A DNA stretch of 64,000 nt from Blattamonas nauphoetae (Eukaryota > Preaxostyla > Oxymonadida), in NCBI GenBank assembly GCA_033064195.1, contig JARBJD010000114.1:62001-126000 (forward strand), written 5' to 3'. Numbering within the stretch: the stretch's first letter is position 1; each line of letters begins with the position of its first letter. The position numbers and the translations under genes are program-made. Shown here piece by piece: positions 42,340 to 51,997 of this stretch. The notes beneath the pieces are model-generated. The model was given only the letters and a program-made list of their open reading frames with translations, did not search any database and had not been told where the DNA came from.

Positions 42340-44288
42340 CTAATGTTTTTGACAAGGCCATGTTCGTCCAGAAGGAGTACGCCGTGCTGGTGTTCGACAA
42401 ACAGGATGTTGAGTTTCCAGTGTCGTTTGCGGAAATACAGGCCGACGTCGTTCTTCCGACTTGGCGATTTGAGAATGCGGGTGGGTCGTGTGGACTGGTT
42501 GTGCGTCCGATGATATAGACAACGAATTGGAGGCTGCAGAGAATGGGTCAGATACGACGGGTTCACACTCCCGTTCCTCGACGCAATCATCTCGCAGTCT
42601 TTCACGTCCTCGTCCGTCTCGCCCAGCCCTGTCTGTGCTCAAAACGCACAATGGAATACAATTCGTCAGATTTCCTGCACAAGTCAAGAATGGAAACATC
42701 AACTGGGCTGACGTCAGCGGGCGACAGGACGGGAGTATGGAAAAGCGGCCCAGCCTGTTTTGGGCTGTGTACTGTTGTCCCTTCATATGCACAATTCGAA
42801 ACCGCGGAGTGTTGTATTCGTGGAGGAGGGAGTCGAGATCAACATGCAATACTGACAGACCTCGCTCACCATCCATCTCCCGCGCTTCGTCTTCCACTTC
42901 CTGTGCCCTCATACGCCAAAATATTAGCTACACTCGTGCTCGCTCGATTCTGTTCTTCTCAATGGCAGCTGCGTTCTCCATCTCAGTGTTGGGATCTTTC
43001 TTCTTCGTTATCTCTTGTTTCGTTGCTGCAATCAGATTGCGCTCGTCGGCTTCTCTCGCAAGTGTCCTGTCTTCGCCAATCAGCTTCAACACGCGCTCCT
43101 TCGTTGTGTTGCGTGAGGGTGAGATGAGAACTCACCACTTCCAGCGTGTTGTTGGAACAATGCGTTCACTATCTTTCAACCGCAACTCCGACAGCAGCCG
43201 GACGCTCTCGTCCATCAGAAGCTCTGTCTTTGTCTTCCTCTCCTGCAGCTCCCGTGTCGTCGGAACGCCATCCACCGAACGATACGTCGTCGCTGCCTTT
43301 CCTTCCGCCCGCCCGTTGAGATGGACCGCTGTTTTCGGGCGTACTCTTTGTCGTACCATTCGATGTGGGTGAATTTGAACACACGTCGCCCCGAACTTCG
43401 AACAGCACGCGATACTACCCCTCCTCGAGTTCCTCAATCTCATCGGCCTCTTCAACAATGTTGGCCACAAATTTGGATCCGCCCTTACGCCAATCTGGAA
43501 GCGGATAATGAGGATGAGAAAGGCATACCGTGGGAGCTTACTTCACACGTGAGTGTCTCGCTTTCGAAGTGCTGTTTGAGGAGTGCCTGCACAGCGGTGC
43601 GGAAGACGTCGAATGACCGCTCGGGGTCTTCTTCATGGCGGATTGGATCTGGAGGAGATGAAAATACGAAGGGATGACATGGCACACGAGAAAGATTATG
43701 CTCCTTCTGTGTTTGCCACTACTCGACAAATCGCTGATATCTGTTGGGGTGGTTGGGCAGAATCTGCTAGAAAACCTTCAATCTGCGAGTGAAGAGTTGA
43801 GCTCGACAGCTGCCCCTCTTCTTTGTAGACGGAGTGTGGGCAGAGCAGATACAGAACTTCACTGCAGCTGTCCCCATCTTCACACCCGAACTCGTCGGTC
43901 GATGCAGTTGGCATGAACAGGCCTTCCTTCACACGACGACGAAGAGCATTGGATGACCGTTTGGCTTGGAGCTTGTGTGCTGGCGGCTGTCTGACGAAGA
44001 AGGAGTGTGAGACAAGGCGCATGTTAATGCGGACGGGTTGGAAGTGGACTGAAGAAGATGAGGCAGATTGACAAGTTGAAAGAGGAAGAGGAGAGCACAC
44101 GTGAAGAATCGAACAAACACACTCGCACCACTCTTCGGGAAAGGTGTGGAATGCTTCTGTTCGGAGAGAGCTGGTGAGAGAGGAGATGGCGATGGAAAAA
44201 GATGCAGAAAACACACTCGATACTGTGCTGCTTGATCAACATCAACGTAGATCATCCTCTGCCTGACCTGTTCTACTCGATATTTCAC
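42340..44288 (-). CDS. Unknown spliced gene carried inside the Merlin element
   Basis: Noticeably more GC-rich than its surroundings. A plausible start at 44288 (MKYRVEQVRQRMIYVDVDQA) is followed by intron-separated exons. One holds FQPVRINMRLVSHSFFVRQP, LQAKRSSNALRRRVKEGLF, LYLLCPHSVYKEEGQL and SQIEGFLADSAQPPQQ (about 44060-43720). The next has DPERSFDVFRTAVQALLKQH (about 43640-43560), then WRKGGSKFVANIVEEADEIE (about 43510-43440). Later exons are helical and charged: ELQERKTKTELLMDESVRLL, RVLKLIGEDRTLAREADERN, and AAIEKNRIERAR joined by a 33-bp intron to EVEDEAREMDGERGLSVLHV. Several junctions, especially around 43320-43430 and downstream of 42700, remain unresolved, so the gene may be partly decayed. 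No family recognised. Its place between the transposon ends suggests capture. Confidence 0.5.
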
Positions 44289-44928
44289 CTCAACACCTCC
44301 CCACTCTTTTTTTTCTCCTTAACTCTCTTCTAATCACTTACTTTTTGATTTTGTTTTTCCTTGTTGTCTCACATCTCCTGAAACTTCGTCTAATTTATTG
44401 ATTCTTCATTCTTTCACAAGATTCATGCGTGATCAACCAAAAACAACCTTTGTGAGAATAATGATTGAATCGGGTCAATCTTGACAGAATGAGTCAATAA
44501 TTATGAACGATGATGCACTTTAGACAGGAAATAGTGATCTTCAGATTTAATTTGAAAATTTCAGAGATTATGGGTTAGAAAGAAAGAATGGGCTTCATCT
44601 CCCCCAGTTTCAATTTGCACACCCAATTTCGACTCCTCACATCTTTCTACTGTGATTCTCTTTCACTTTTTCGTGGACGTTTTATTTCTTTGGATTTTAG
44701 GGGTTTTTTGGTTTTCCCTAATAAGGTCATTTTCAAGTTTTTTGATCGATTTTGATTTGACAATGTAGATCTTCCTTGATTTCTTCTAGAGATTCTGAAG
44801 AATGACTCTGATCTTTGTTTCTGTCATTCTTCCCAGATTCATCTCGATTCGAAGATTCCAGACTCAGAAGTATTCTATGAATCGATTTATCGAGAATAAA
44901 CTGAAAATCTTTGGACATTATCCTTTTT

Positions 44929-44957
44929 AAAGTGGTCCGATGAAGTTACATCTTGCC
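44929..44957 (-). repeat. Right inverted repeat of Merlin element
   Basis: 29 bp, reverse complement of 38422-38450 with two differences. Followed by the target duplication AAAAGCAC at 44958-44965. Confidence 0.8.
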
Positions 44958-45000
44958 AAAAGCACTAATTCTTGACATGGAACTAATTGGTGACGCCACT

Positions 45001-45435
45001 ATTATCTACAATCATCGGATCATCAAAAAAAGTATCTGGGAAAAATGCCATGACAATTGATTCACTAGATGTTGAGATATTGCCAAAAGGACTTGTGAAA
45101 AGTGACACTTTTCAAGGACAAGGCAGTTTTCTTAATGAGTGTAGGCGCTTTTGTGACGGAACAATGAACCATCATGTCACGTGAACATAGGCAAGTGAAG
45201 AGTGGAAGATTACTCATTATTTGGACGTATTTGATACATTTCAAGGGAATTATTCTCAAATTTTCTTCATCTCTTCGAGATAAAGAAGTCAAACCTGTAA
45301 AAAAGATCTGAATTTTAAGGATGAGGGAGTTTTTTTTTCTTGACTAAATCATCAGGCATTACAAGCGAATATAAGAAACATGACGATCTGAAAACTGTCG
45401 AACTGTTCTACCAATGGGTAGGATCTACACAGAAA
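45001..45435. other. Region between transposon nest and CHMP2
   Basis: Contains a 65-residue plus-strand reading to 45184 (with MTIDSLDVEILPKGLVKSDT) that looks somewhat protein-like but is unrecognised, and the presumed promoter of CHMP2. A T-rich run lies at 45331-45340. Confidence 0.3.
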
Positions 45436-46408
45436 ATGCCATCTCTTCAAGATAAGATTCGTGCTAACAAACGAACCATCACAAAAGCCACCCGCGAAAT
45501 TAATAGGGAAATCCAGAGGTTGCAGACTGAAGAGAGAAAGCATGCTGCGAATCTGAAAAAAGCAGCCAAGGATAATCAACAAGTTTCGGGATTCTTTCAC
45601 CAAATCATACTTTTTTTGATAGGGACCCGCTAAGTTATTTGCCAAGCAAATTATTCGAGGACGAGCTCAGATTCAGCGGCTTCATCAAATGCGAGCAAAC
45701 TTATCTTCAATTGAACTCCAAATTCAAGTATGCCTTCACGAAACAATCAGAATATTCATCTGCATTTCTATTACTATTCTTTTTTCATGTACCTCTCCTA
45801 TATCATTCGTTTCATCTCGCTTTTGTCTTGTTCACTGGATCTCTGCAGATTGTCTCCTCCCAACAAGCACTAGTGGGATGCATGAAGAGTATGAACAGAA
45901 TCATGGGTACGATGTCTCGACAGATTAAAATCCCGCAAATGCAGAAAATCATGATGGATTTCCAACGACAAAATGACATAATGGAACAGAAACAAGAAAT
46001 CATGGATGACGCAATGGATGATGCGTTCGGTGCAGCTGATGTTTGTGTCTATAGTTGATATTTCTCGATTTTGAGACTCTTTTTTGGACGTCTTGAACTT
46101 TTATCTTCGCATCGATGCAATCGAGAAAATTTATACTTTCATGTTTCAAATGTCATTTTTAACATCCGATTTTTATCATCTAGGAGGATGAAGAAGCAGA
46201 TGTTCTTGTCAACCAGATTTTGGATGAGTTTTCCATTCAAATGCCAGTATCCTCTTCTTACCTTCGTCATTTTCACATAGGGAGTGAATAAAGGTGAGAT
46301 TGGCGACCAACAAATTGCTCTCCCTGCGGAAGGTATTATCTTTTTTCCTTCACATCTTCCACAGATGATATCCAGGCCAGGATAACAAATATCAGGAGAG
46401 ATGACTGA
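45436..46408 (+). CDS. CHMP2A: ESCRT-III subunit CHMP2 / VPS2
   Basis: Subunit of the membrane-scission polymer ESCRT-III, acting with VPS24 and recruiting the VPS4 ATPase. Six exons: 45436-45582, 45623-45727, 45849-46040, 46184-46246, 46281-46332 and 46365-46408; 200 residues, close to the usual 220. Introns are 40, 121, 143, 34 and 32 bp. Conserved parts: the basic first helix (ANKRTITKATREINREIQRL), IIRGRAQIQRLHQMRANLSS, SMNRIMGTMSRQIKIPQMQK, IMMDFQRQNDIMEQKQEIMD, the acidic EDEEADVLVNQILDEF, and the C-terminal MIM1 helix (DDIQARITNIRRDD) that binds VPS4. The last two small exons are required for MIM1. The start ATG at 45436 is the best in-frame Met; the usual FGRRK lead is not obvious, so the N-terminus may be a few residues off. 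Confidence 0.92.
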
Positions 46409-46722
46409 TTTTTCTGTCGATCTTTTTTTTCTTACACACGCTTGCATTCTTCATTTATAACATACAAAGCCCTTTAAGCAGCAATTCAATTTGCAGCTTT
46501 CTTCCTCTCTTTATCACAAAACGAAGAGACGAGCAGGGTCAGAACGCGACCAAAGAAAGAGTTGGCGTGAGTGTGAAAAATAGGAGAATTATTTAGATGC
46601 TAGAAGAAGCTTCGGGAATCGTCAGATGACGATGAAAATAAAAATGACAGAATAAAAATAATTCCATTCTCAGTGGTCAACCGTTGGACTCACACTTCGG
46701 AACCCATGTGGGTTGTTCATTT
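46409..46722. other. Convergent intergenic region
   Basis: AT-rich 3' flanks of CHMP2 and of the third beta-helix gene. No gene or RNA seen. Confidence 0.4.
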
Positions 46723-49700
46723 CTAGGTGGGTGATCCATCAGAGGATTGGTTTTTCCGTTTTGAATCCGGTCCGGATCGAGCTGGAGGATTCGATCGAAG
46801 GTTTCGCTTTGGATGAATCGATGTGTGCGTCTTATTTCGAGTATATGACGAATATGAGCGACGAGTGACTTGAGGGTTGGGTGAGGGAGGGAGTCGAAGG
46901 TTGGGTGAGGGAGGGAGTCGAAGGTTGGGTGAGGGAGGGACTCGATGTTGGGGTGAGGGAGGGACTTGTGACATTGTTCGGTTGAGACGGGGGTTAGGCG
47001 CTTGCTTGTTCCGTTCTTTGTTTTCGATATTGGTTGGAGAGGTTCGTGGGATGTTGGGACGGGGGAGTGAATGTGGTTGGATTTGTTCCTTTGTGGGTTT
47101 CGGTGACGGTTTGGTAGTGCGTGCGGCATGTGCGGCTTTCTTCTGATCCTGTATGACCCGTCTCCTGATGGAGGAGAACATCGAACGGTGAGAAATCGAG
47201 GCGAGCGACGAATCGAGAAGGTTATTCATCCGCTGCTGGATGAGATATTCTTGCTTTGTGCGCCATCTGGATCTACGCGTTTTGATGGTGACGAGGATGA
47301 CCAGTGCTATGACCGATCCCACTGCAAAGAGGAAAATGCCACTTGCGACGAGAGAGATAATAGTGATGTTGAGAATGGATGGAGTGTTGTGTTGTGAAAA
47401 TACAATAATGGAATTGGATGTGAACGAAGACGATTCAGTCATCGACAACTGAACCTGGACTCGCCACTGTTGGTTGAGAGCATTTAGAACGGTGTTAGGG
47501 ACAGTGCAGTTGAGTTGTGACTCACTGACGGAAAGAACAGAAGTGCATTCGTACTGCAGTATGGTGGAATATACTCCGTGGTTGAGGGAGCGAGTGTCGT
47601 TGAACAGAATCACTTTCATTGAACACGGAAGAAGGCGTTCTCCATGGAGAACAAGGGTGCTTCCATCTTGTTCGTACGACGTCACAACAGGCTCTGTGAA
47701 TGGCGCGGAAATTGCCGAATCGGTTAGCTCGACAACGTCATCGTTGGTTGATGAGACCTGCTTGACGACTTTGCATCCATTGAAGGGCGAAACCCAAAAT
47801 GATGTGTCATCGACAGACGAGATGGGGTTGTTGATGGAGACAACACTGTCTCCAGAGCACGCGATATTCCCATGTGTGGATGGGTACAGTGCACCGACGG
47901 GGTTGTTCAGGTAGAAAACGGTGTAGTTCAGCAAAAGCGAGGAATCAAGTATGTAAAAGGGGGTTTGAGCGAGGTGTCGGAAGGAGGAACGGATGATAGT
48001 GACAGAGGAGTTGAAAACATAAAATAAGTAGTTGATGTGATTGGTCAAGCAGATTGACCCGGAATTCCTGTCCAACGAGGCGTACGGCGAAGTTGTCCTC
48101 TCCAATCGCGACTTTGAGATGCGGCAGAGACAATGTGAGAGTTCAAAAACAGCTGAGCGAGCCTGAACGATGGAAATGTTGGACAGGAAACATGAATGGA
48201 CGTTGAGTGACGACTGTGTCTGCGAGGAGAGTACAATGAATGCTTGCGAGATCTCTCTGTTCGTTATGACAGTATGTTCAAAAGAGAGATGGGCTTCGTC
48301 TTGGATGGTGAAGATGTCGTGCAGATCTTTGAACTCGGAACCAAAATTGACGTGGACGAGCGAGATGGATGACGAAGACATTTTCGCAAGACAAGTCGTT
48401 GATTCAACAGTCGTCAAAAAAGAAATTGAAGAAAAAGCTAAATTTCCGTTGGTGAGTCCGAAAAGGGTCGTCTTCGCACATGCAGTGTAGTCGACGATGA
48501 AGTGGGATAATGTCAGTTGTGTTGATATTTCGAAGTGTGCAGTGAGCGGGAGGACCGATGATTGTGATGACTGTGTGAGAGAGACAACGGGCGAGCCTCC
48601 TCCAGTCACAGTCAGCGGGATGGTTAGTTCCATTTCGCAGCAGATAGAATTCGAGTGAATCATGAGCTGTCTTGTCGTTCCATCAAAATGTTCAAGACCT
48701 TCGGCAATGGTCGCGCAGGGATATTGATGAGATCCGCAGTGTATGTTGTCGATCCCCGTGTCCATCACGTGGATGGTGCTTTCCGAGTACATCAGGGCGT
48801 TGACAGTTGTCTTCTCTTCTCCGACCAGAACAAAACACAAGTTCGGGAGAGGATTCTTGTGAGGAAGATTGAGGGCAATGTACGAAGTGTCGTCGATGCT
48901 GTTCAGTCGCATTGAGAGGATGCTCAGTCCTCTCTTAATAATGTCGTCAGAGATGTTCAGGTTTTGGATCGTGATGGTGCAACCGTATTGGAGATTCTGG
49001 AAGTTAGTTTTGACAAGAGGAGATGTGTCAAAGTGGTCTGTGTTCGCTGTGGAATCATTGACGGTAATGTTTGAGAAGGAAATGGAGTCCATCAGAACAG
49101 TCGAACAGTCCTGAGTTGTGATGTGGAAGAGACACGCGTTGGGGGTTAGGATGGACACCCCCTGCAACGAGAACGACCGAATGTCAAAAGAATTCGTTGG
49201 GAGAAGTGTGATGAGGCAATCAGAAACAGTTGTATTGCTGACAGAAGTCTCAGTTAGGGAACATTCCATCTTATCGTGCAGACAGATGAGCCTTCCAGCA
49301 AGATTAAGACCCGAAAAAGATGTGTTGTGGAGAAGAAGGCGTTTCAATGCAGAGACGTAGTAAAGTGAGTCCAACTTGATAAATTCAGTGGCTGATGATG
49401 CCATGTTGGTAAACATTGTATCAATCATTGCTAATGACCCACCGATCAGGGAAATTAGGCCGAATGGGAAGCTTTCTTGGACACTGGTTCCCATCAGTCG
49501 ACATGAGACTATGTCGAAGTCGCATTGCTGAAGAGACAGCGGAACTGTTAGATTTTGCACCGAAAAGTTGATGAGGAGTCGAGCAAATGCAAATTTCGTC
49601 CACATCCACACAGAAGTGGCTCGGGCGATGAACTGACCTGTACTGAGGAAAGTGAGTGTGTGAATTGTGGTATCGAAAAAAGAATCTGAAGAAATTGAAT

Positions 49701-50979
49701 GCCATCCATCTGTGAGGTCGATGATATCAGACACAATAGCATTGTTTATGAGGCTTACGATGACAGATTCTGATTTTACTGCTGGGCTCCGTCTGAGATT
49801 TCGCGTCTCGAACATAGTCTTAAGTGATCTACATGGAACAACGCTCCTTTGCGGAAGAGTAGCCGTTGATGTCAGATGATATCCTCCACAATAGTACAGA
49901 TTTCTTCCATTTTCCTCATCCAACATGCGTGAGAGATTTGACGATCTGGCATAATATCCCGCGCGAATTGCCGAGACAGGGAATGGATCCATTTGGAGTG
50001 GGTCGTATCCGACACATTCTGAAGGGTCAGAATAGCTGATTGGTGCAAATGATGGATTTGAGATGAAGTGGGCTTCAAGAGAGATTCCCACAACATACAT
50101 GTCACACTGTGGTATGGAAACATCGCCATTAAAACAGTCAGTGAAGGTGAACCCTGAAGAGGAGAGGGATACAGTTTCCTCTGTTTCGATGGCGATAAAG
50201 ATAGATGACCCAGCTTTTGTTGTGTAGCAGAGAGTGAATGACACAACTGAAAGAGAGAGCTTTGCAGATGCACCCACTATAGTGACCGAGAGAGCACCTC
50301 CATTGCTGTTAGGGGCAGTGTTACTGCAGTTAGTGAAATTTGTCTGTTCGACGGATGCAGATTGACTATTCCCAAGGTATATGGCTAAAAAACTTCCACT
50401 TGTTCCAAATTGGCGTCCAATGCAATTAGTATTGGCAAACACGAACGAAGATGGCATGGATGAACCGTCAGTATCGAAAGAGATGGCTGGTACAAGATTA
50501 CTGACATGAAATGCCACATTGAGAATGGAAACATTACCACCACTGGATATCAGTACAAACGGATTCGAATAATCGGTATTGACGTTGGCATTGATGTGTT
50601 GTAAAGTTAAGGCTGCCCCAGAACGAACGTGAACAAGAGGATATGACAAATCCATCGGAGAAAGATCACCCTTGACACCGGGGCTGCTTCCTGAGATCAT
50701 AATCGGGGTTGTAATATACACTGGAGGATACTGAAGGGGACTGTCAGCTAGGATCGTAATATTGAATATTAATTCTTCTGGAGGACCATTTCGTGTGTTT
50801 TGTTTGAATGGTGAAGTCGACATATCAGAGAGAATAGAGTGTGTGCTTTGTTGACTAAACGAGTCGTTGGACCAGGTGGAATCAGTGATACACATCTTGT
50901 TGGCTGAACGTTCTTGAAGGGACTTATTGTGTGTTGAACAGCTCAAATAACAGAAAAGAAAGAAAGAAAGGAGACACAT
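46723..50979 (-). CDS. Giant beta-helix type I membrane protein, copy 3
   Basis: A 1,418-residue intron-free surface protein. Residues 1-17 are a signal peptide (MCLLSFFLFCYLSCSTHN). The ectodomain carries repeated hydrophobic-Ser-Thr strands and sequons (VEQTNFTNCSNTAPNSNGGA, CSLTETSVSNTTVSDCLITL) in the right-handed beta-helix style, and the shared cysteine block HCGSHQYPCATIAEGLEHF near residue 750. A membrane helix lies at about 1192-1222 (ITIISLVASGIFLFAVGSV), followed by a basic stop-transfer KTRRSRWRTK and a tail of about 190 residues. The tail is Pro/Arg/Asn-rich with tandem P-P-S-P units. It shares architecture with the genes at 9702 and 15792 but is clearly diverged, so it is an old family member rather than a recent duplicate. 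Its start is 63 bp from the divergent RBM18-like gene. Confidence 0.88.
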   Translation of the reverse strand: MCLLSFFLFCYLSCSTHNKSLQERSANKMCITDSTWSNDSFSQQSTHSILSDMSTSPFKQNTRNGPPEELIFNITILADSPLQYPPVYITTPIMISGSSPGVKGDLSPMDLSYPLVHVRSGAALTLQHINANVNTDYSNPFVLISSGGNVSILNVAFHVSNLVPAISFDTDGSSMPSSFVFANTNCIGRQFGTSGSFLAIYLGNSQSASVEQTNFTNCSNTAPNSNGGALSVTIVGASAKLSLSVVSFTLCYTTKAGSSIFIAIETEETVSLSSSGFTFTDCFNGDVSIPQCDMYVVGISLEAHFISNPSFAPISYSDPSECVGYDPLQMDPFPVSAIRAGYYARSSNLSRMLDEENGRNLYYCGGYHLTSTATLPQRSVVPCRSLKTMFETRNLRRSPAVKSESVIVSLINNAIVSDIIDLTDGWHSISSDSFFDTTIHTLTFLSTGQFIARATSVWMWTKFAFARLLINFSVQNLTVPLSLQQCDFDIVSCRLMGTSVQESFPFGLISLIGGSLAMIDTMFTNMASSATEFIKLDSLYYVSALKRLLLHNTSFSGLNLAGRLICLHDKMECSLTETSVSNTTVSDCLITLLPTNSFDIRSFSLQGVSILTPNACLFHITTQDCSTVLMDSISFSNITVNDSTANTDHFDTSPLVKTNFQNLQYGCTITIQNLNISDDIIKRGLSILSMRLNSIDDTSYIALNLPHKNPLPNLCFVLVGEEKTTVNALMYSESTIHVMDTGIDNIHCGSHQYPCATIAEGLEHFDGTTRQLMIHSNSICCEMELTIPLTVTGGGSPVVSLTQSSQSSVLPLTAHFEISTQLTLSHFIVDYTACAKTTLFGLTNGNLAFSSISFLTTVESTTCLAKMSSSSISLVHVNFGSEFKDLHDIFTIQDEAHLSFEHTVITNREISQAFIVLSSQTQSSLNVHSCFLSNISIVQARSAVFELSHCLCRISKSRLERTTSPYASLDRNSGSICLTNHINYLFYVFNSSVTIIRSSFRHLAQTPFYILDSSLLLNYTVFYLNNPVGALYPSTHGNIACSGDSVVSINNPISSVDDTSFWVSPFNGCKVVKQVSSTNDDVVELTDSAISAPFTEPVVTSYEQDGSTLVLHGERLLPCSMKVILFNDTRSLNHGVYSTILQYECTSVLSVSESQLNCTVPNTVLNALNQQWRVQVQLSMTESSSFTSNSIIVFSQHNTPSILNITIISLVASGIFLFAVGSVIALVILVTIKTRRSRWRTKQEYLIQQRMNNLLDSSLASISHRSMFSSIRRRVIQDQKKAAHAARTTKPSPKPTKEQIQPHSLPRPNIPRTSPTNIENKERNKQAPNPRLNRTMSQVPPSPQHRVPPSPNLRLPPSPNLRLPPSPNPQVTRRSYSSYTRNKTHTSIHPKRNLRSNPPARSGPDSKRKNQSSDGSPT
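46877..46970. repeat. Tandem 24-bp repeat in the tail of beta-helix copy 3
   Basis: About four units of GGGTGAGGGAGGGAGTCGAA plus 4 bp, the last two slightly changed. On the coding (minus) strand they spell an eight-residue unit around P-P-S-P-N-L-R-L. The in-frame 24-bp period allows the number to vary without breaking the gene. Confidence 0.85.
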
Positions 50980-51042
50980 GGGACTGTGCCCCTAACCTTT
51001 GTAGCGATCGTATCTTTGGCTCACTGATCAACCCATGGATGA
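50980..51042. promoter_or_regulatory. 63-bp divergent spacer
   Basis: Only 63 bp separate the ATG of beta-helix copy 3 (minus) from the ATG chosen for the RBM18-like gene (plus). It must hold at least part of both promoters. No TATA box or obvious motif. Confidence 0.5.
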
Positions 51043-51891
51043 ATGGTGTACATCAATGAACACTTAGTCCTTCCTGGACGAAATCTTGTTCGTCCCATTG
51101 GAACCGCAGAAGTTCAGGAAAATACGGTTTGCGAATGAGATATCATGTTTTGATGATTTTTCTTTCTCTCAGGTCTACATCGGCAATATTCATCGTTCTG
51201 TCACAGAACTGCAGTTATTCACTATATGCCAAAGATATGGTGAAATTGTGAGATTTCGATTCATGTGGCACCTCGTTGGGCCGCAAAAAGGACAACCAGC
51301 TGGTTTCTGTTTCGTCGAATTCCGAACAAAGGACCAAGCAGAGAACTGCATTGCTAATCTGAACGGTAAACTAGCATGCGGCCAAATTTTACGTGTTCGA
51401 CAAGCAGAAAGTCAAGTTGACGGAGTAGACAACGCATCTACTTTAGCATCTCATCCAGATTATACTGACGAACCTCCTTCTCAATCAGACCATTCAGGAG
51501 ATGAAAATGGTGATGGAAACCATCTCAGGGAAGGTACCCATGATGGATCCCATGGTAATCACAGAAAATCTGGAACTGATCAACATCGGAAACACCATCG
51601 AAATACAACTCACACCACGAACATTCCTGTGAAGTATATCTCTTTTTTCTCTTCTTCACATCTTTTAGTGTCCAGATCCGAGTTTTAAGACAGAAAATAG
51701 CCGAAATTGAAGAAAAAAACAAATCGACAGTTCACACTGATTTCCTCACAGACTTTGACATTCCTCGAGCTTCTTCACATTCTAAGCGTCACCGTTCTCC
51801 ATCAACTTCGTCATCTTCTGATTCTCGAAGTCATCGTTCAAGCCACAGGCACAGTCGACATCATCGAAGCCACAGTCGCCACCGACGATGA
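51043..51891 (+). CDS. RBM18: RRM protein, RBM18-like, with Arg/Ser/His tail
   Basis: Three exons, 51043-51126, 51173-51633 and 51669-51891, give 255 residues; introns are 46 and 35 bp. One RNA-recognition motif at residues 29-110: RNP2 VYIGNI, RNP1-like AGFCFVEF, plus the KGQPAGFCFVEF and ANLNGKLACGQILRV signatures that resemble RBM18. An acidic and His/Gly-rich linker follows, then a short helix (RVLRQKIAEIEEKNK) matching the RBM18 C-terminal helix, and a Ser/Arg/His tail (SSSSDSRSHRSSHRHSRHHR). A nuclear RNA-processing role is likely. The start ATGGTGTAC at 51043 gives a continuous frame into exon 1; an earlier ATG at 51036 would need a 20-nt intron and is not preferred. Confidence 0.85.
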
Positions 51892-51997
51892 CTCTCTTCT
51901 TTTTCTCTTCATTTTCACCATTTCATTGAAATTTGAAATCTTTTGAACACAATTTTTTTGATAAGGCCCAAAAACCATTTTTTTCTAAAACTCTGTC

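Larger units (their letters stand above)
38422..44957 (+). mobile_element. Merlin (IS1595/IS1016-type) DNA transposon with cargo
   Basis: A 6,536-bp insertion bounded by 29-bp inverted repeats (38422-38450 and 44929-44957) that begin GGCATAATG and, on the other end, GGCAAGATG and then share AACTTCATCGGACCACTTT; two mismatches in 29. The 8 bp outside are AAAAACAC (38414-38421) and AAAAGCAC (44958-44965), an 8-bp target duplication with one change, as known for Merlin elements. It holds an IS1595-type transposase (38556-39647) near the left end and a multi-exon minus-strand gene (42340-44288) near the right end. The size is several times that of a minimal Merlin. One stop in the transposase suggests this copy is no longer autonomous. 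Confidence 0.8.
37864..45000. mobile_element. MULE-like element, copy C, interrupted by the Merlin element
   Basis: The left portion (37864-38421) begins AGTGGCGTCACCAAT and ends inside the right-end motif TTTGACCAAAAGTGATAATTTC. The missing outer piece is found 6.5 kb away at 44958-45000 (AAAAGCACTAATTC, then CATGGAACTAATTGGTGACG). Joining the two flanks of the Merlin restores the same right end as copy A. This is direct evidence that 38422-44957 is a single later insertion. Confidence 0.75.

Noticed and set aside
51047-51066. A 20-nt intron near the start of the RBM18-like gene
   Set aside because: An ATG at 51043 gives a continuous open frame into the conserved part without any splicing there.
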